Source: Orychophragmus violaceus (lineage: Eukaryota > Streptophyta > Magnoliopsida > Brassicales > Brassicaceae). Taken from it: a DNA stretch of 64,000 nucleotides. The stretch is taken from positions 45,163,522 through 45,227,521 of the forward strand of contig CM058229.1 of assembly GCA_030180135.1 (NCBI GenBank), given 5' to 3'. The notes under the pieces are model-generated. The model saw only the letters and a list, made by a program, of their open reading frames with translations. It was not told the DNA's origin and did not search any database. Below, in pieces: positions 1 through 11,158 of this stretch; the stretch's first letter is position 1; each line of letters opens with the position of its first letter. The position numbers were made by a program, and so were the translations under genes.

Positions 1-2421
1 AAATAAAGTTCCATCAAAATCAGTTACAGAGATACCACATGAGATGTGGAATCTAAATGTTTCTGATTTATCCATCATGGAGATTTGGAGTTGCGAGACT
101 TAAATAAAACGTTTAATCTCTGATAAGCTCACACCCAAATCAGATAAGTGCTACTTCATTGGTTGTCCTAACAAAACCAAGGCATGTTACTTTTACAACC
201 AGTTCGAGAACAAATTGTTTGTTGCTCGGAACTATGTTTTCTTGAGAAAGACTTTCTTTCCAAGAAGAACAGTGGGAGTAAAAGTACAACTCGAAGAAAT
301 TCGAAAATCACAGGAGACTGCTCAACCTGATGAGGAAGAGCAGCAGTTGGATCTACAAAGAGTTGTAGAACCTGCACCTGTGGTGCCTAGAGTTTATAAA
401 GGATCTGGTGAATGTATATTCGATATACATTTAAATGGCGAGTTTCTGAAGAAGTGTCGATCGACACAAAAGTTGCATCGATCGACACAGATCGCTAACC
501 AAATATTGATTTTGGTTTATGACTTAATTAACTACGGTTTAAATCTTGGTTAATTAGGTCGTGGTAAAAGTATACATATGAGATATGTGTGCGCGACTTT
601 TACAGAAAACTGAAGCTCGCAGATCCGAAAGGATCCGTCACGAACCCGAGAAATATGGATTTCTCGTAACCAATTGCCGTGATCTACTGATCATTGAAAG
701 TGACGGGCCTGAGAATTTTGAAGAAGCAATGATGGGCCTTGACTCCGAAAGTGGCTGAAAGCCGCTGAATCCGAAATGGGATCCATGTCACAGAACCAAG
801 TATGACTTGGGCTGATTTACCCGATGGTGTAGAAACCATTGTGAGTAAATGGATTTTCAAGAAGAAAAGTTGACATGGATGGTTATATTCAGATGTACAA
901 AGCAAGGTTGGTGGCAAAAGGTTTCAAGTAAATTCATGGTATCAACTGTGAAGAAACCTAATTCCAGTCACCGTGCTTATGTCCATTCGGATTCTCCTAG
1001 CAACCGCCAATATAATGGTTATGAGATCTGGCAGATGGATGTGAAAACAGTTTTTCTTAATGGAATTCTGGAAAAAGGATGTGTACATGACACAACCTGA
1101 AGTTTTTCATTGATCCTAATGAAGCTAGGAAGATATGCAAGCTTCATCAAACCATTTATGGATTGAAGCAAGCATCTCGGAGTTGGAATCTTCGTTTTGA
1201 TGAAGCAGTCAAAAGGTTTGACTTTGTCAGGAACGAAGAGGAACCGTATGTTTACAAGAGACTAGTGGGAGCGCAGTTGCATTTCTAGTATTGTATGTTG
1301 ATAACATACTACTTCTCGGAAATGAAGTTCCATTGTTTCAGTCTGTTAAGACTTGATTCGAAAGTTGTTTTTCGATAAAATTATGGGAGAAACAGTATAC
1401 ATTCTTGGAATAAGAATCTATAGAGATAGATTGGATAAGCTAATTGGATTGTGTCAAGATACTTATAGTGATAAGGCCTTGCACATGTCCAATATGCAGG
1501 ATTCCAAGAAGGGCTTCGTGCAAATGACTCTTGGTATTACTCTTAGCAAGACGCAGTGTCTTTCGACACACGCTGAGCAAGGGCGAATAAGGGTCAGGCT
1601 ACTGCTAAAGGCATTAGATGTCTTAAGATGTGATCTTAATTTTAGTGGGAGTCATTGTTATTAATTTTAGTTATGATATGATGTTCGTATAAACATAATT
1701 TGATTATGTTATTGAAATCTGACATCTGTATTATGTAATAATGGTTATTAAATAATAGTTCCAAAGTAATTTATGACATTTTATAGGTCATCAAGTATGT
1801 GACTTGATCATGAAACCCTATAGATAATAAATGACATAAATTATGATTGGTCCCTGGTCAAGGTTGTTAAAATGGGACATTAACAACCGCGTGAGACTAG
1901 TATGTGAGGTGACTGATGACTAAGTTTCATGGAGTCATTAATAAGAGTATTAAAGTCAATCACATAGATATGTGTTAGAGAACACATGATCGGACATGAC
2001 CCACTGATGAGAACTCTACAGGATAGTTATATAAGTGTCATGAGAGTTTTCATTACGACTATAGAGTATAGTCCTTAAACCTGAGTTCATCATGTTTTCT
2101 TACATGTGAATTGGTCCGCTTTAACCTTGTCAAACGTCAGCCGTAACTGGTGACTATAAAGGCATTGATTGGGCGTATCATGAAGCGTGTGAAGAGACAG
2201 GGATGGAACAAGATGTGATTTTTCCCTCCTATATAACAGGAGATAAATATCTCAGGGCCCATCGAAGATTTGATACTGAGAAATGTGTGGCCACACTCAA
2301 ACGAGGTGATTGTCAGTCGTTTGTCTTGTCAATATAAATCGGAGTTCTATGAACATGATCTTGGCTAAATAAGGGTGACACAGATCTTGCCTTATGCCAG
2401 ATAGAGATATAGTGACGAAGG
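1..2421 (+). pseudogene. Ty1/copia retrotransposon copy 1: decayed pol and 3' untranslated part
   Basis: This is the 3' part of a copia element entering from the left edge. Reading plus, fragments match the pol product encoded at 38510-41404: the end of integrase (1-390), reverse transcriptase (about 640-1330, including the stretch around 'WQMDVKT' at 1030) and a piece around 1353-1560. The reading frame is broken many times. At about 1560-1600 the sequence jumps from reverse transcriptase straight to the 3' untranslated region, so RNase H is missing. The region 1620-2421 matches the 3' untranslated region of copies 2 and 3. The element is interrupted at 2421 by the Cassandra array and resumes at 10829 and again at 12629. 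Copy 3 (57669-64000, minus strand) shares the same deletion and insert. It is certainly non-coding; assignment to Ty1/copia rests on similarity to the intact pol in this window. Confidence 0.9.
393..612 (+). mobile_element. LTR-like fragment inserted in copia pol
   Basis: About 220 bp absent from copia copy 2 separates the integrase C-terminal segment from the segment starting near 620. Its order of features mimics the copia LTR: a GTGAATG-TATATTCGATATACAT block, a pair of CGATCG palindromes (458 and 479), a GGTTTAA-TTGGTTAATT block and an ATACATATGAGATAT block. It therefore looks like part of the U3 region of a diverged relative. Copy 3 carries the same insert at about 60110-60320. Confidence 0.65.
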
Positions 2422-2770
2422 TGTAAGGGCCCTGGCCTGCCCCATTTGAGAAAGTCTTAAATGAATTAATTTGGCTACCTATATCACCAAGTGCACTTAC
2501 CTTTTCCGGTCACTTGCCTGAAAGAACTCCAGAGTTAAGCGTGCTTGGGCTGGAGTAGTCCCAGGATGGGTGACCTTCCGGGAAGTGACTCGTGGTAGCA
2601 TGTGTGTGAGGACAAAACACATGGAAAAAGGTCATGGGGTGATTGTAGGGTCAATAAATTACTCGGTCGGGCCTACCAAAAATAACGCACCGACCGTCGG
2701 ACAGGGGTGGAGCCCACGAGCCCGGGAGAGGGATGGGTGACTCACCGGTAGGGGCGGACGGGGCGTTACA
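2422..2770 (+). repeat. Cassandra LTR, first unit of the array
   Basis: This LTR begins TGTAAGG and ends CGTTACA, giving the TG...CA ends expected of an LTR. It is 349 bp long. The first ~60 bp are family specific, the 5S-like domain follows, then a GC-rich 3' half. It represents the other LTRs of the array, which differ from it at only a few positions each. Confidence 0.93.
2491..2601 (+). promoter_or_regulatory. 5S-rRNA-derived domain with internal Pol III promoter boxes
   Basis: The 3' two thirds closely follow plant 5S rRNA. An A box, AGTTAAGCGTGC, is at 2533-2544. An intermediate element and C box, GGATGGGTGACC, are at 2564-2575. These are followed by GGGAAGTGACTCGTGGTAGCA, which corresponds to the 5S 3' stem. 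The first third is diverged. It is known that Cassandra LTRs carry such promoters. Whether TFIIIA and Pol III use them here cannot be told from sequence. The same domain recurs in every LTR of the array (22 full LTRs over both blocks, plus part of one more). Confidence 0.88.
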
Positions 2771-2887
2771 ATTGGTATCAGAGCTCAGGGAAGTCAAACC
2801 GATTCTGTCTCGGGAGACAATCCTGGGGTTTGAGGGTTATGGTTGCTGCGGAATTCGGGGACGAATTCCCATAAAGTGGGGGAGAAT
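2771..2887 (+). repeat. Cassandra internal domain: primer site and polypurine tract
   Basis: TGGTATCAGAGC at 2773-2784 is complementary to the 3' end of initiator methionine tRNA and serves as the minus-strand primer site. AAGTGGGGGAGAAT ends at 2887 directly before the next LTR and is the polypurine tract. The ~90 bp between them have no coding potential. The 60-residue ORF that recurs across the array (for example 3199-3381) runs from LTR into internal domain and back into LTR, and is incidental. Confidence 0.9.
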
Positions 2888-5218
2888 TGTAAGGGCCCTG
2901 GCCCGACCCATTTGAGAAAGTCTTAAATGAATTAATTTGGCTACCTATATCACCAAGTGCACTTACCTTTTCCGGTCACTTGCCTGAAAGAACTCCAGAG
3001 TTAAGCGTGCTTGGGCTGGAGTAGTCCCAGGATGGGTGACCTTCCGGGAAGTGACTCGTGGTAGCATGTGTGTGAAGACAAAACACATGGGAAAAGGTCA
3101 GGGGGTGATTGTAGGGTCAGTAGATTACTCGGTCGGGCCTACCAAAAATAACGCACCGACCGTCGGACAGGGGTGGGGCCCATGAGCCCGGGAGAGGGAT
3201 GGGTGACTCACCGGTAAGGGCGGACGGGGCGTTACAAGTGGTATCAGAGCTCAGGGAAGTCAAACCGATTCTGTCTCGGAAGACAATCCTGGGGTTTGAG
3301 GGTTATGGTTGCTGCGGAATTCAGGGACGAATTCCCATTAAGTGGGGGAGAATTGTAAGGGCCCTGGCCCGGCCCATTTGAGAAAGTCTTAAATGAATTA
3401 ATTTGGCTACCTATATCACCAAGTGCACTTACCTTTTCCGGTCACTTGCCTGAAAGAACTCCAGAGTTAAGCGTGCTTGGGCTGGAGTAGTCTCAGGATG
3501 GGTGACCTTCCGGGAAGTGACTCGTGGTAGCATGTGTGTGAGGACAAAACACATGGGAAAAGGTCAGGGGGTGATTGTAGGGTCAGTAAATTTCTCGGTC
3601 GGGCCTACCAAAAATAACGCACCGACCGTCGGACAGGGGTGGGGCCCACGAGCCCGGGAGAGGGATGGGTGACTCACCGGTAGGGGCGGACGGGGCGATA
3701 CAAAGGGGTATCAGAGCTCAGGGAAGTCAAACCGATTCTGTCTCGGGAGACAATCCTGGGGTTTGAGGGTTATGGTTGCTGCGGAATTCGGGGACGAATT
3801 CCCTTAAGTGGGGGAGAATTGTAAGGGCCCTGGCCCCGCCCATTTGAGAAAGTCTTAAATGAATTAATTTGGCTACCTATATCACCAAGTGCACTTATAT
3901 TTTCCGGTCACTTGCCTGAAAGAACTCCAGAGTTAAGCGTGCTTGGGCTGGAGTAGTCCCAGGATGGGTGACCTTCCGGGAAGTGACTCGTGGTAGCATG
4001 TGTGTGAGGACAAAACACATGGGAAAAGGTCAGGGGGTGATTGTAGGGTCAGTAAATTTCTCGGTCGGGCCTACCAAAAATAACGCACCGACCGTAAGAC
4101 AGGGGTGGGGCCCACGAGCCCGGGAGAGGGATGGGTGACTCACCGGTAGGGGCGGACGGGGCGTTACAAAGTGGTATCAGAGCTCAGGGAAGTCAAACCG
4201 ATTCTGTCTCGGGAGACAATCCTGGGGTTTGAGGGTTATGGTTGCTGCGGAATTCGGGGACGAATTCCCATAAAGTGGGGGAGAATTGTAAGGGCCCTGG
4301 CCCGGCCCATTTGAGAAAGTCTTAAATGAATTAATTTGGCTACCTATATCACCAAGTGCACTTACCTTTTCCGGTCACTTGCTTGAAAGAACTCCAGAGT
4401 TAAGCGTGCTTGGGCTGGAGTAGTCCCAGGATGGGTGACCTTCCGGGAAGTGACTCGTGGTAGCATGTGTGTGAGGACAAAACACATGGGAAAAGGTCAG
4501 GGGGTGATTGTAGGGTCAGTAGATTACTCGGTCGGACCTACCAAAAATAACGCACCGACCGTCGGACAGGGGTGGGGCCCATGAGCCCGGGAGAGGGATG
4601 GGTGACTCACCGGTAAGGGCGGACGGGGCGTTACAAGTGGTATCAGAGCTCAGGGAAGTCAAACCGATTCTGTCTCGGAAGACAATCCTGGGGTTTGAGG
4701 GTTATGGTTGCTGCGGAATTCAGGGACGAATTCCCATTAAGTGGGGGAGAATTGTAAGGGCCCTGGCCCGGACCATTTGAGAAAGTCTTAAATGAATTAA
4801 TTTGGCTACCTATATCACCAAGTGCACTTACCTTTTCCGGTCACTTGCCTGAAAGAACTCCAGAGTTAAGCGTGCTTGGGCTGGAGTAGTCTCAGGATGG
4901 GTGACCTTCCGGGAAGTGACTCGTGGTAGCATGTGTGTGAGGACAAAACACATGGGAAATGGTCAGGGGGTGATTGTAGGGTCAGTAAATTTCTCGGTCG
5001 GGCCTACCAAAAATAACGCACCGACCGTCGGACAGGGGTGGGGCCCACGAGCCCGGGAGAGGGATGGGTGACTCACCGGTAGGGGCGGACGGGGCGTTAC
5101 AAAGGGGTATCAGAGCTCAGGGAAGTCAAACCGATTCTGTCTCGGGAGACAATCCTGGGGTTTGAGGGTTATGGTTGCTGCGGAATTCGGGGACGAATTC
5201 CCTTAAGTGGGGGAGAAT

Positions 5219-5573
5219 TGTAAGGGCCCTGGCCCGGCCCATTTGAGAAAATCTTAAATGAATTAATTTGGCTACCTATATCACCAAGTGCACTTACCTT
5301 TTCCGGTCACTTGCCTGAAAGAACTCCAGAGTTAAGCGTGCTTGGGCTGGAGTAGTCCCATGATGGGTGACCTTCCGGGAAGTGACTCGTGGTAGCATGT
5401 GTGTGAGGACAAAACACATGGGAAAATGTCAGGGGGTGATTGTAGGGTCAGTAAATTTCTCGGTCGGGCCTACCGAAAATAACGCACCGACCGTCGGACA
5501 GGGGTGGGGCCCAGGAGCCCGGGAGAGGGATGGGTGACTCACCGGTAGGGGCGGACGGGGCGTTACAAAGAAT
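5219..5573 (+). repeat. Short Cassandra unit lacking the internal domain
   Basis: The LTR ends CGTTACA, and only AAGAAT separates it from the next LTR at 5574. About 111 bp, including primer site and purine tract, are missing. The six bases are the two edges of a normal internal domain, so this is an internal deletion and not a blunt LTR-LTR junction. The same junction occurs at 7320-7327, 10006-10012 and 11807-11813. Confidence 0.88.
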
Positions 5574-6972
5574 TGTAAGGGCCCTGGCCCCGCTCATTTG
5601 AGAAAGTCTTAAATGAATTAATTTGGCTACCTATATCACCAAGTGCACTTACCTTTTCCGGTCACTTGCCTGAAAGAACTCCAGAGTTAAGCGTGCTTGG
5701 GCTGGAGTAGTCCCAGGATGGGTGACCTTCCGGGAAGTGACTCGTGGTAGCATGTGTGTGAGGACAAAACACATGGGAAAAGGTCAGGGGGTGATTGTAG
5801 GGTCAGTAAATTTCTCGGTCGGGCCTACCAAAAATAATGCACCGACCGTCAGACAGGGGCGGGGCCCACGATCCCGGGAGAGGGATGGGTGACTCACCGG
5901 TAAGGGCGGACGGGGCGTTACAAGTGGTATCAGAGCTCAGGGAAGTCAAACCGATTCTGTCTCGGAAGACAATCCTGGGGTTTGAGGGTTATGGTTGCTG
6001 CGGAATTCAGGGACGAATTCCCATTAAGTGGGGGAGAATTGTAAGGGCCCTGGCCCGGCCCATTTGAGAAAGTCTTAAATGAATTAATTTGGCTACCTAT
6101 ATCACCAAGTGCACTTACCTTTTCCGGTCACTTGCCTGAAAGAACTCCAGAGTTAAGCGTGCTTGGGCTGGAGTAGTCTCAGGATGGGTGACCTTCCGGG
6201 AAGTGACTCGTGGTAGCATGTGTGTGAGGACAAAACACATGGGAAAAGGTCAGGGGGTGATTGTAGGGTCAGTAAATTTCTCGGTCGGGCCTACCAAAAA
6301 TAACGCACCGACCGTCGGACAGGGGTGGGGCCCACGAGCCCGGGAGAGGGATGGGTGACTCACCGGTAGGGGCGGACGGGGCGATACAAAGGGGTATCAG
6401 AGCTCAGGGAAGTCAAACCGATTCTGTCTCGGGAGACAATCCTGGGGTTTGAGGGTTATGGTTGCTGCGGAATTCGGGGACGAATTCCCTTAAGTGGGGG
6501 AGAATTGTAAGGGCCCTGGCCCCGCCCATTTGAGAAAGTCTTAAATGAATTAATTTGGCTACCTATATCACCAAGTGCACTTACCTTTTCCGGTCACTTG
6601 CCTGAAAGAACTCCAGAGTTAAGCGTGCTTGGGCTGGAGTAGTCCCAGGATGGGTGACCTTCCGGGAAGTGACTCGTGGTAGCATGTGTGTGAGGACAAA
6701 ACACATGGGAAAAGGTCAGGGGGTGATTGTAGGGTCAGTAAATTTCTCGGTCGGGCCTACCAAAAATAACGCACCGACCGTCAGACAGGGGTGGGGCCCA
6801 CGAGCCCGGGAGAGGGATGGGTGACTCACCGGTAGGGGCGGACGGGGCGTTACAAAGTGGTATCAGAGCTCAGGGAAGTCAAACCGATTCTGTCTCGGGA
6901 GACAATCCTGGGGTTTGAGGGTTATGGTTGCTGCGGAATACGGGGACGAATTCCCATAAAGTGGGGGAGAAT

Positions 6973-7327
6973 TGTAAGGGCCCTGGCCCGGCCCATTTGA
7001 GAAAGTCTTAAATGAATTAATTTGGCTACCTATATCACCAAGTGCACTTACCTTTTCCGGTCACTTGCTTGAAAGAACTCCAGAGTTAAGCGTGCTTGGG
7101 CTGGAGTAGTCCCAGGATGGGTGACCTTCCGGGAAGTGACTCGTGGTAGCATGTGTGTGAGGACAAAACACATGGGAAAATGTCAGGGGGTGATTGTAGG
7201 GTCAGTAAATTTCTCGGTCGGGCCTACCGAAAATAACGCACCGACCGTCGGACAGGGGTGGGGCCCAGGAGCCCGGGAGAGGGATGGGTGACTCACCGGT
7301 AGGGGCGGACGGGGCGTTACAAAGAAT
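6973..7327 (+). repeat. Hybrid short Cassandra unit marking an unequal crossover
   Basis: The 5' half has the CTTGCTTGAAAG variant seen in units 4287 and 8727. The 3' half has the GGGAAAATGTC and ACCGAAAATAAC variants and the lost internal domain of unit 5219. It joins the two types, as expected of recombination between misaligned units. Units from 5574 on are repeated from 7328 on at an offset of 1754 bp. Units 4287-5573 recur at 8727-10012 at an offset of about 4440 bp. Confidence 0.8.
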
Positions 7328-10300
7328 TGTAAGGGCCCTGGCCCCGCTCATTTGAGAAAGTCTTAAATGAATTAATTTGGCTACCTATATCACCAAGTGC
7401 ACTTACCTTTTCCGGTCACTTGCCTGAAAGAACTCCAGAGTTAAGCGTGCTTGGGCTGGAGTAGTCCCAGGATGGGTGACCTTCCGGGAAGTGACTCGTG
7501 GTAGCATGTGTGTGAGGACAAAACACATGGGAAAAGGTCAGGGGGTGATTGTAGGGTCAGTAAATTTCTCGGTCGGGCCTACCAAAAATAATGCACCGAC
7601 CGTCAGACAGGGGCGGGGCCCACGATCCCGGGAGAGGGATGGGTGACTCACCGGTAAGGGCGGACGGGGCGTTACAAGTGGTATCAGAGCTCAGGGAAGT
7701 CAAACCGATTCTGTCTCGGAAGACAATCCTGGGGTTTGAGGGTTATGGTTGCTGCGGAATTCAGGGACGAATTCCCATTAAGTGGGGGAGAATTGTAAGG
7801 GCCCTGGCCCGGCCCATTTGAGAAAGTCTTAAATGAATTAATTTGGCTACCTATATCACCAAGTGCACTTACCTTTTCCGGTCACTTGCCTGAAAGAACT
7901 CCAGAGTTAAGCGTGCTTGGGCTGGAGTAGTCTCAGGATGGGTGACCTTCCGGGAAGTGACTCGTGGTAGCATGTGTGTGAGGACAAAACACATGGGAAA
8001 AGGTCAGGGGGTGATTGTAGGGTCAGTAAATTTCTCGGTCGGGCCTACCAAAAATAACGCACCGACCGTCGGACAGGGGTGGGGCCCACGAGCCCGGGAG
8101 AGGGATGGGTGACTCACCGGTAGGGGCGGACGGGGCGATACAAAGGGGTATCAGAGCTCAGGGAAGTCAAACCGATTCTGTCTCGGGAGACAATCCTGGG
8201 GTTTGAGGGTTATGGTTGCTGCGGAATTCGGGGACGAATTCCCTTAAGTGGGGGAGAATTGTAAGGGCCCTGGCCCCGCCCATTTGAGAAAGTCTTAAAT
8301 GAATTAATTTGGCTACCTATATCACCAAGTGCACTTACCTTTTCCGGTCACTTGCCTGAAAGAACTCCAGAGTTAAGCGTGCTTGGGCTGGAGTAGTCCC
8401 AGGATGGGTGACCTTCCGGGAAGTGACTCGTGGTAGCATGTGTGTGAGGACAAAACACATGGGAAAAGGTCAGGGGGTGATTGTAGGGTCAGTAAATTTC
8501 TCGGTCGGGCCTACCAAAAATAACGCACCGACCGTCAGACAGGGGTGGGGCCCACGAGCCCGGGAGAGGGATGGGTGACTCACCGGTAGGGGCGGACGGG
8601 GCGTTACAAAGTGGTATCAGAGCTCAGGGAAGTCAAACCGATTCTGTCTCGGGAGACAATCCTGGGGTTTGAGGGTTATGGTTGCTGCGGAATACGGGGA
8701 CGAATTCCCATAAAGTGGGGGAGAATTGTAAGGGCCCTGGCCCGGCCCATTTGAGAAAGTCTTAAATGAATTAATTTGGCTACCTATATCACCAAGTGCA
8801 CTTACCTTTTCCGGTCACTTGCTTGAAAGAACTCCAGAGTTAAGCGTGCTTGGGCTGGAGTAGTCCCAGGATGGGTGACCTTCCGGGAAGTGACTCGTGG
8901 TAGCATGTGTGTGAGGACAAAACACATGGGAAAAGGTCAGGGGGTGATTGTAGGGTCAGTAGATTACTCGGTCGGACCTACCAAAAATAACGCACCGACC
9001 GTCGGACAGGGGTGGGGCCCATGAGCCCGGGAGAGGGATGGGTGACTCACCGGTAAGGGCGGACGGGGCGTTACAAGTGGTATCAGAGCTCAGGGAAGTC
9101 AAACCGATTCTGTCTCGGAAGACAATCCTGGGGTTTGAGGGTTATGGTTGCTGCGGAATTCAGGGACGAATTCCCATTAAGTGGGGGAGAATTGTAAGGG
9201 CCCTGGCCCGGCCCATTTGAGAAAGTCTTAAATGAATTAATTTGGCTACCTATATCACCAAGTGCACTTACCTTTTCCGGTCACTTGCCTGAAAGAACTC
9301 CAGAGTTAAGCGTGCTTGGGCTGGAGTAGTCTCAGGATGGGTGACCTTCCGGGAAGTGACTCGTGGTAGCATGTGTGTGAGGACAAAACACATGGGAAAT
9401 GGTCAGGGGGTGATTGTAGGGTCAGTAAATTTCTCGGTCGGGCCTACCAAAAATAACGCACCGACCGTCGGACAGGGGTGGGGCCCACGAGCCCGGGAGA
9501 GGGATGGGTGACTCACCGGTAGGGGCGGACGGGGCGTTACAAAGGAGTATCAGAGCTCAGGGAAGTCAAACCGATTCTGTCTCGGGAGACAATCCTGGGG
9601 TTTGAGGGTTATGGTTGCTGCGGAATTCGGGGACGAATTCCCTTAAGTGGGGGAGAATTGTAAGGGCCCTGGCCCGGCCCATTTGAGAAAATCTTAAATG
9701 AATTAATTTGGCTACCTATATCACCAAGTGCACTTACCTTTTCCGGTCACTTGCCTGAAAGAACTCCAGAGTTAAGCGTGCTTGGGCTGGAGTAGTCCCA
9801 GGATGGGTGACCTTCCGGGATGTGACTCGTGGTAGCATGTGTGTGAGGACAAACACATGGGAAAATGTCAGGGGGTGATTGTAGGGTCAGTAAATTTCTC
9901 GGTCGGGCCTACCGAAAATAACGCACCGACCGTCGGACAGGGGTGGGGCCCACGAGCCCGGGAGAAGGATGGGTGACTCACCGGTAGGGGCGGACGGGGC
10001 GTTACAAAGAATTGTAAGGGCCCTGGCCCCGCCCATTTGAGAAAGTCTTAAATGAATTAATTTGGCTACCTATATCACCAAGTGCACTTACCTTTTCCGG
10101 TCACTTGCCTGAAAGAACTCCAGAGTTAAGCGTGCTTGGGCTGGAGTAGTCCCAGGATGGGTGACCTTCCGGGAAGTGACTCGTGGTAGCATGTGTGTGA
10201 GGACAAAACACATGGGAAAAGGTCAGGGGGTGATTGTAGGGTCAGTAAATTTCTCGGTCGGGCCTACCAAAAATAATGCACCGACCGTCAGACAGGGGCG

Positions 10301-10828
10301 GGGCCCACGAGCCCGGGAGAGGGATGGGTGACTCACCGGTAGGGGCGGACGGGGCGTTACAAAGTGGTATCAGAGCTCAGGGAAGTCAAACCGATTCTGT
10401 CTCGGGAGACAATCCTGGGGTTTGAGGGTTATGGTTGCTGCGGAATTCGGGGACGAATTCCCATTAAGTGGGGGAGAATTGTAAGGGCCCTGGCCCGGCC
10501 CATTTGAGATAGTCTTAAATGAATTAATTTGGCTACCTATATCACCAAGTGCACTTACCTTTTCCGGTCACTTGCCTGAAAGAACTCCAGAGTTAAGCGT
10601 GCTTGGGCTGGAGTAGTCCCAGGATGGGTGACCTTCCGGGAAGTGACTCGTGGTAGCATGTGTGTGAGGACAAAACACATGGGAAAAGGTCATGGGGTGA
10701 TTGTAGGGTCAGTAAATTACTCGGTCGGGCCTACCAAAAATAACACACCGACCGTCGGACAGGGGTGGGGCCCATGAGCCCGGGAGAGGGATGGGTGACT
10801 CACCGGTAGGGGCGGACGGGGCGTTACA

Positions 10829-11158
10829 GAAGGGATTGAAGGAATAGATGATTCCAGTACAAGTGGGAGATTGTTGGGAATGTCCTGAAATCTATTGTAC
10901 TTACTCCAAGTGAAAGTTGTATTGTCGAGATGAGACAATCATATGACACTGGGTAGTCATAATGCTTTGCTAGAAGCCACTTATGATCAATGAGTTTAGA
11001 ACTCATTGCTAGTGTTATATGATCCTACAGGGTCACACACCTAAGCAAACTGGACGTTAAAGACGAGGTTGATCATTAATGTAATGATCCAGTGAATGCA
11101 TATTTGATATGCATTCGATATCAATATTCTGGGGCAGTATCGATCGATGCAGATAGTG
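10829..11158 (+). mobile_element. Copia copy 1: end of internal region and truncated 3' LTR (first copy)
   Basis: After the Cassandra array the copia sequence resumes with GAAGGGATTGAAGG. A polypurine tract AAGTGGGAGAT follows (10861-10871), then an LTR beginning TGTTGGGAATG at 10872. The LTR stops at 11158 after 287 bp, at the duplication junction. One CGATCG box (11141) remains. Its partner was lost at the junction. Confidence 0.9.

Larger units (their letters stand above)
2422..10828 (+). mobile_element. Tandem array of Cassandra-type TRIM retrotransposon units (19 LTRs)
   Basis: LTRs start (TGTAAGGGCCC) at 2422, 2888, 3354, 3820, 4287, 4753, 5219, 5574, 6040, 6506, 6973, 7328, 7794, 8260, 8727, 9193, 9659, 10013 and 10480. 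The period is 466-467 bp (LTR about 349, internal about 117), or 354-355 bp where the internal domain is lost. Each LTR holds a 5S-rRNA-like domain, which is the hallmark of the Cassandra TRIM family. Each full internal domain carries an initiator-Met tRNA primer site and a purine-rich tract, and no coding capacity. The whole array is flanked by GAAGG at 2417-2421 and 10829-10833. The uninterrupted site is seen in copia copy 3 near 58387-58391. One insertion therefore seeded the array, and later unequal recombination expanded it (inference). Confidence 0.93.

Noticed and set aside
3199..3381. Recurrent 60-76-residue ORFs (for example 3199, 4598, 5837, 7591, 9038) as a multicopy gene
   Set aside because: They span LTR end, primer site and next LTR start, begin at different methionines and are lost in sister units by single bases.
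5559..5580. 2-LTR circle integration junctions
   Set aside because: The six bases between LTRs are the edges of the normal internal domain, so a simple internal deletion explains them.
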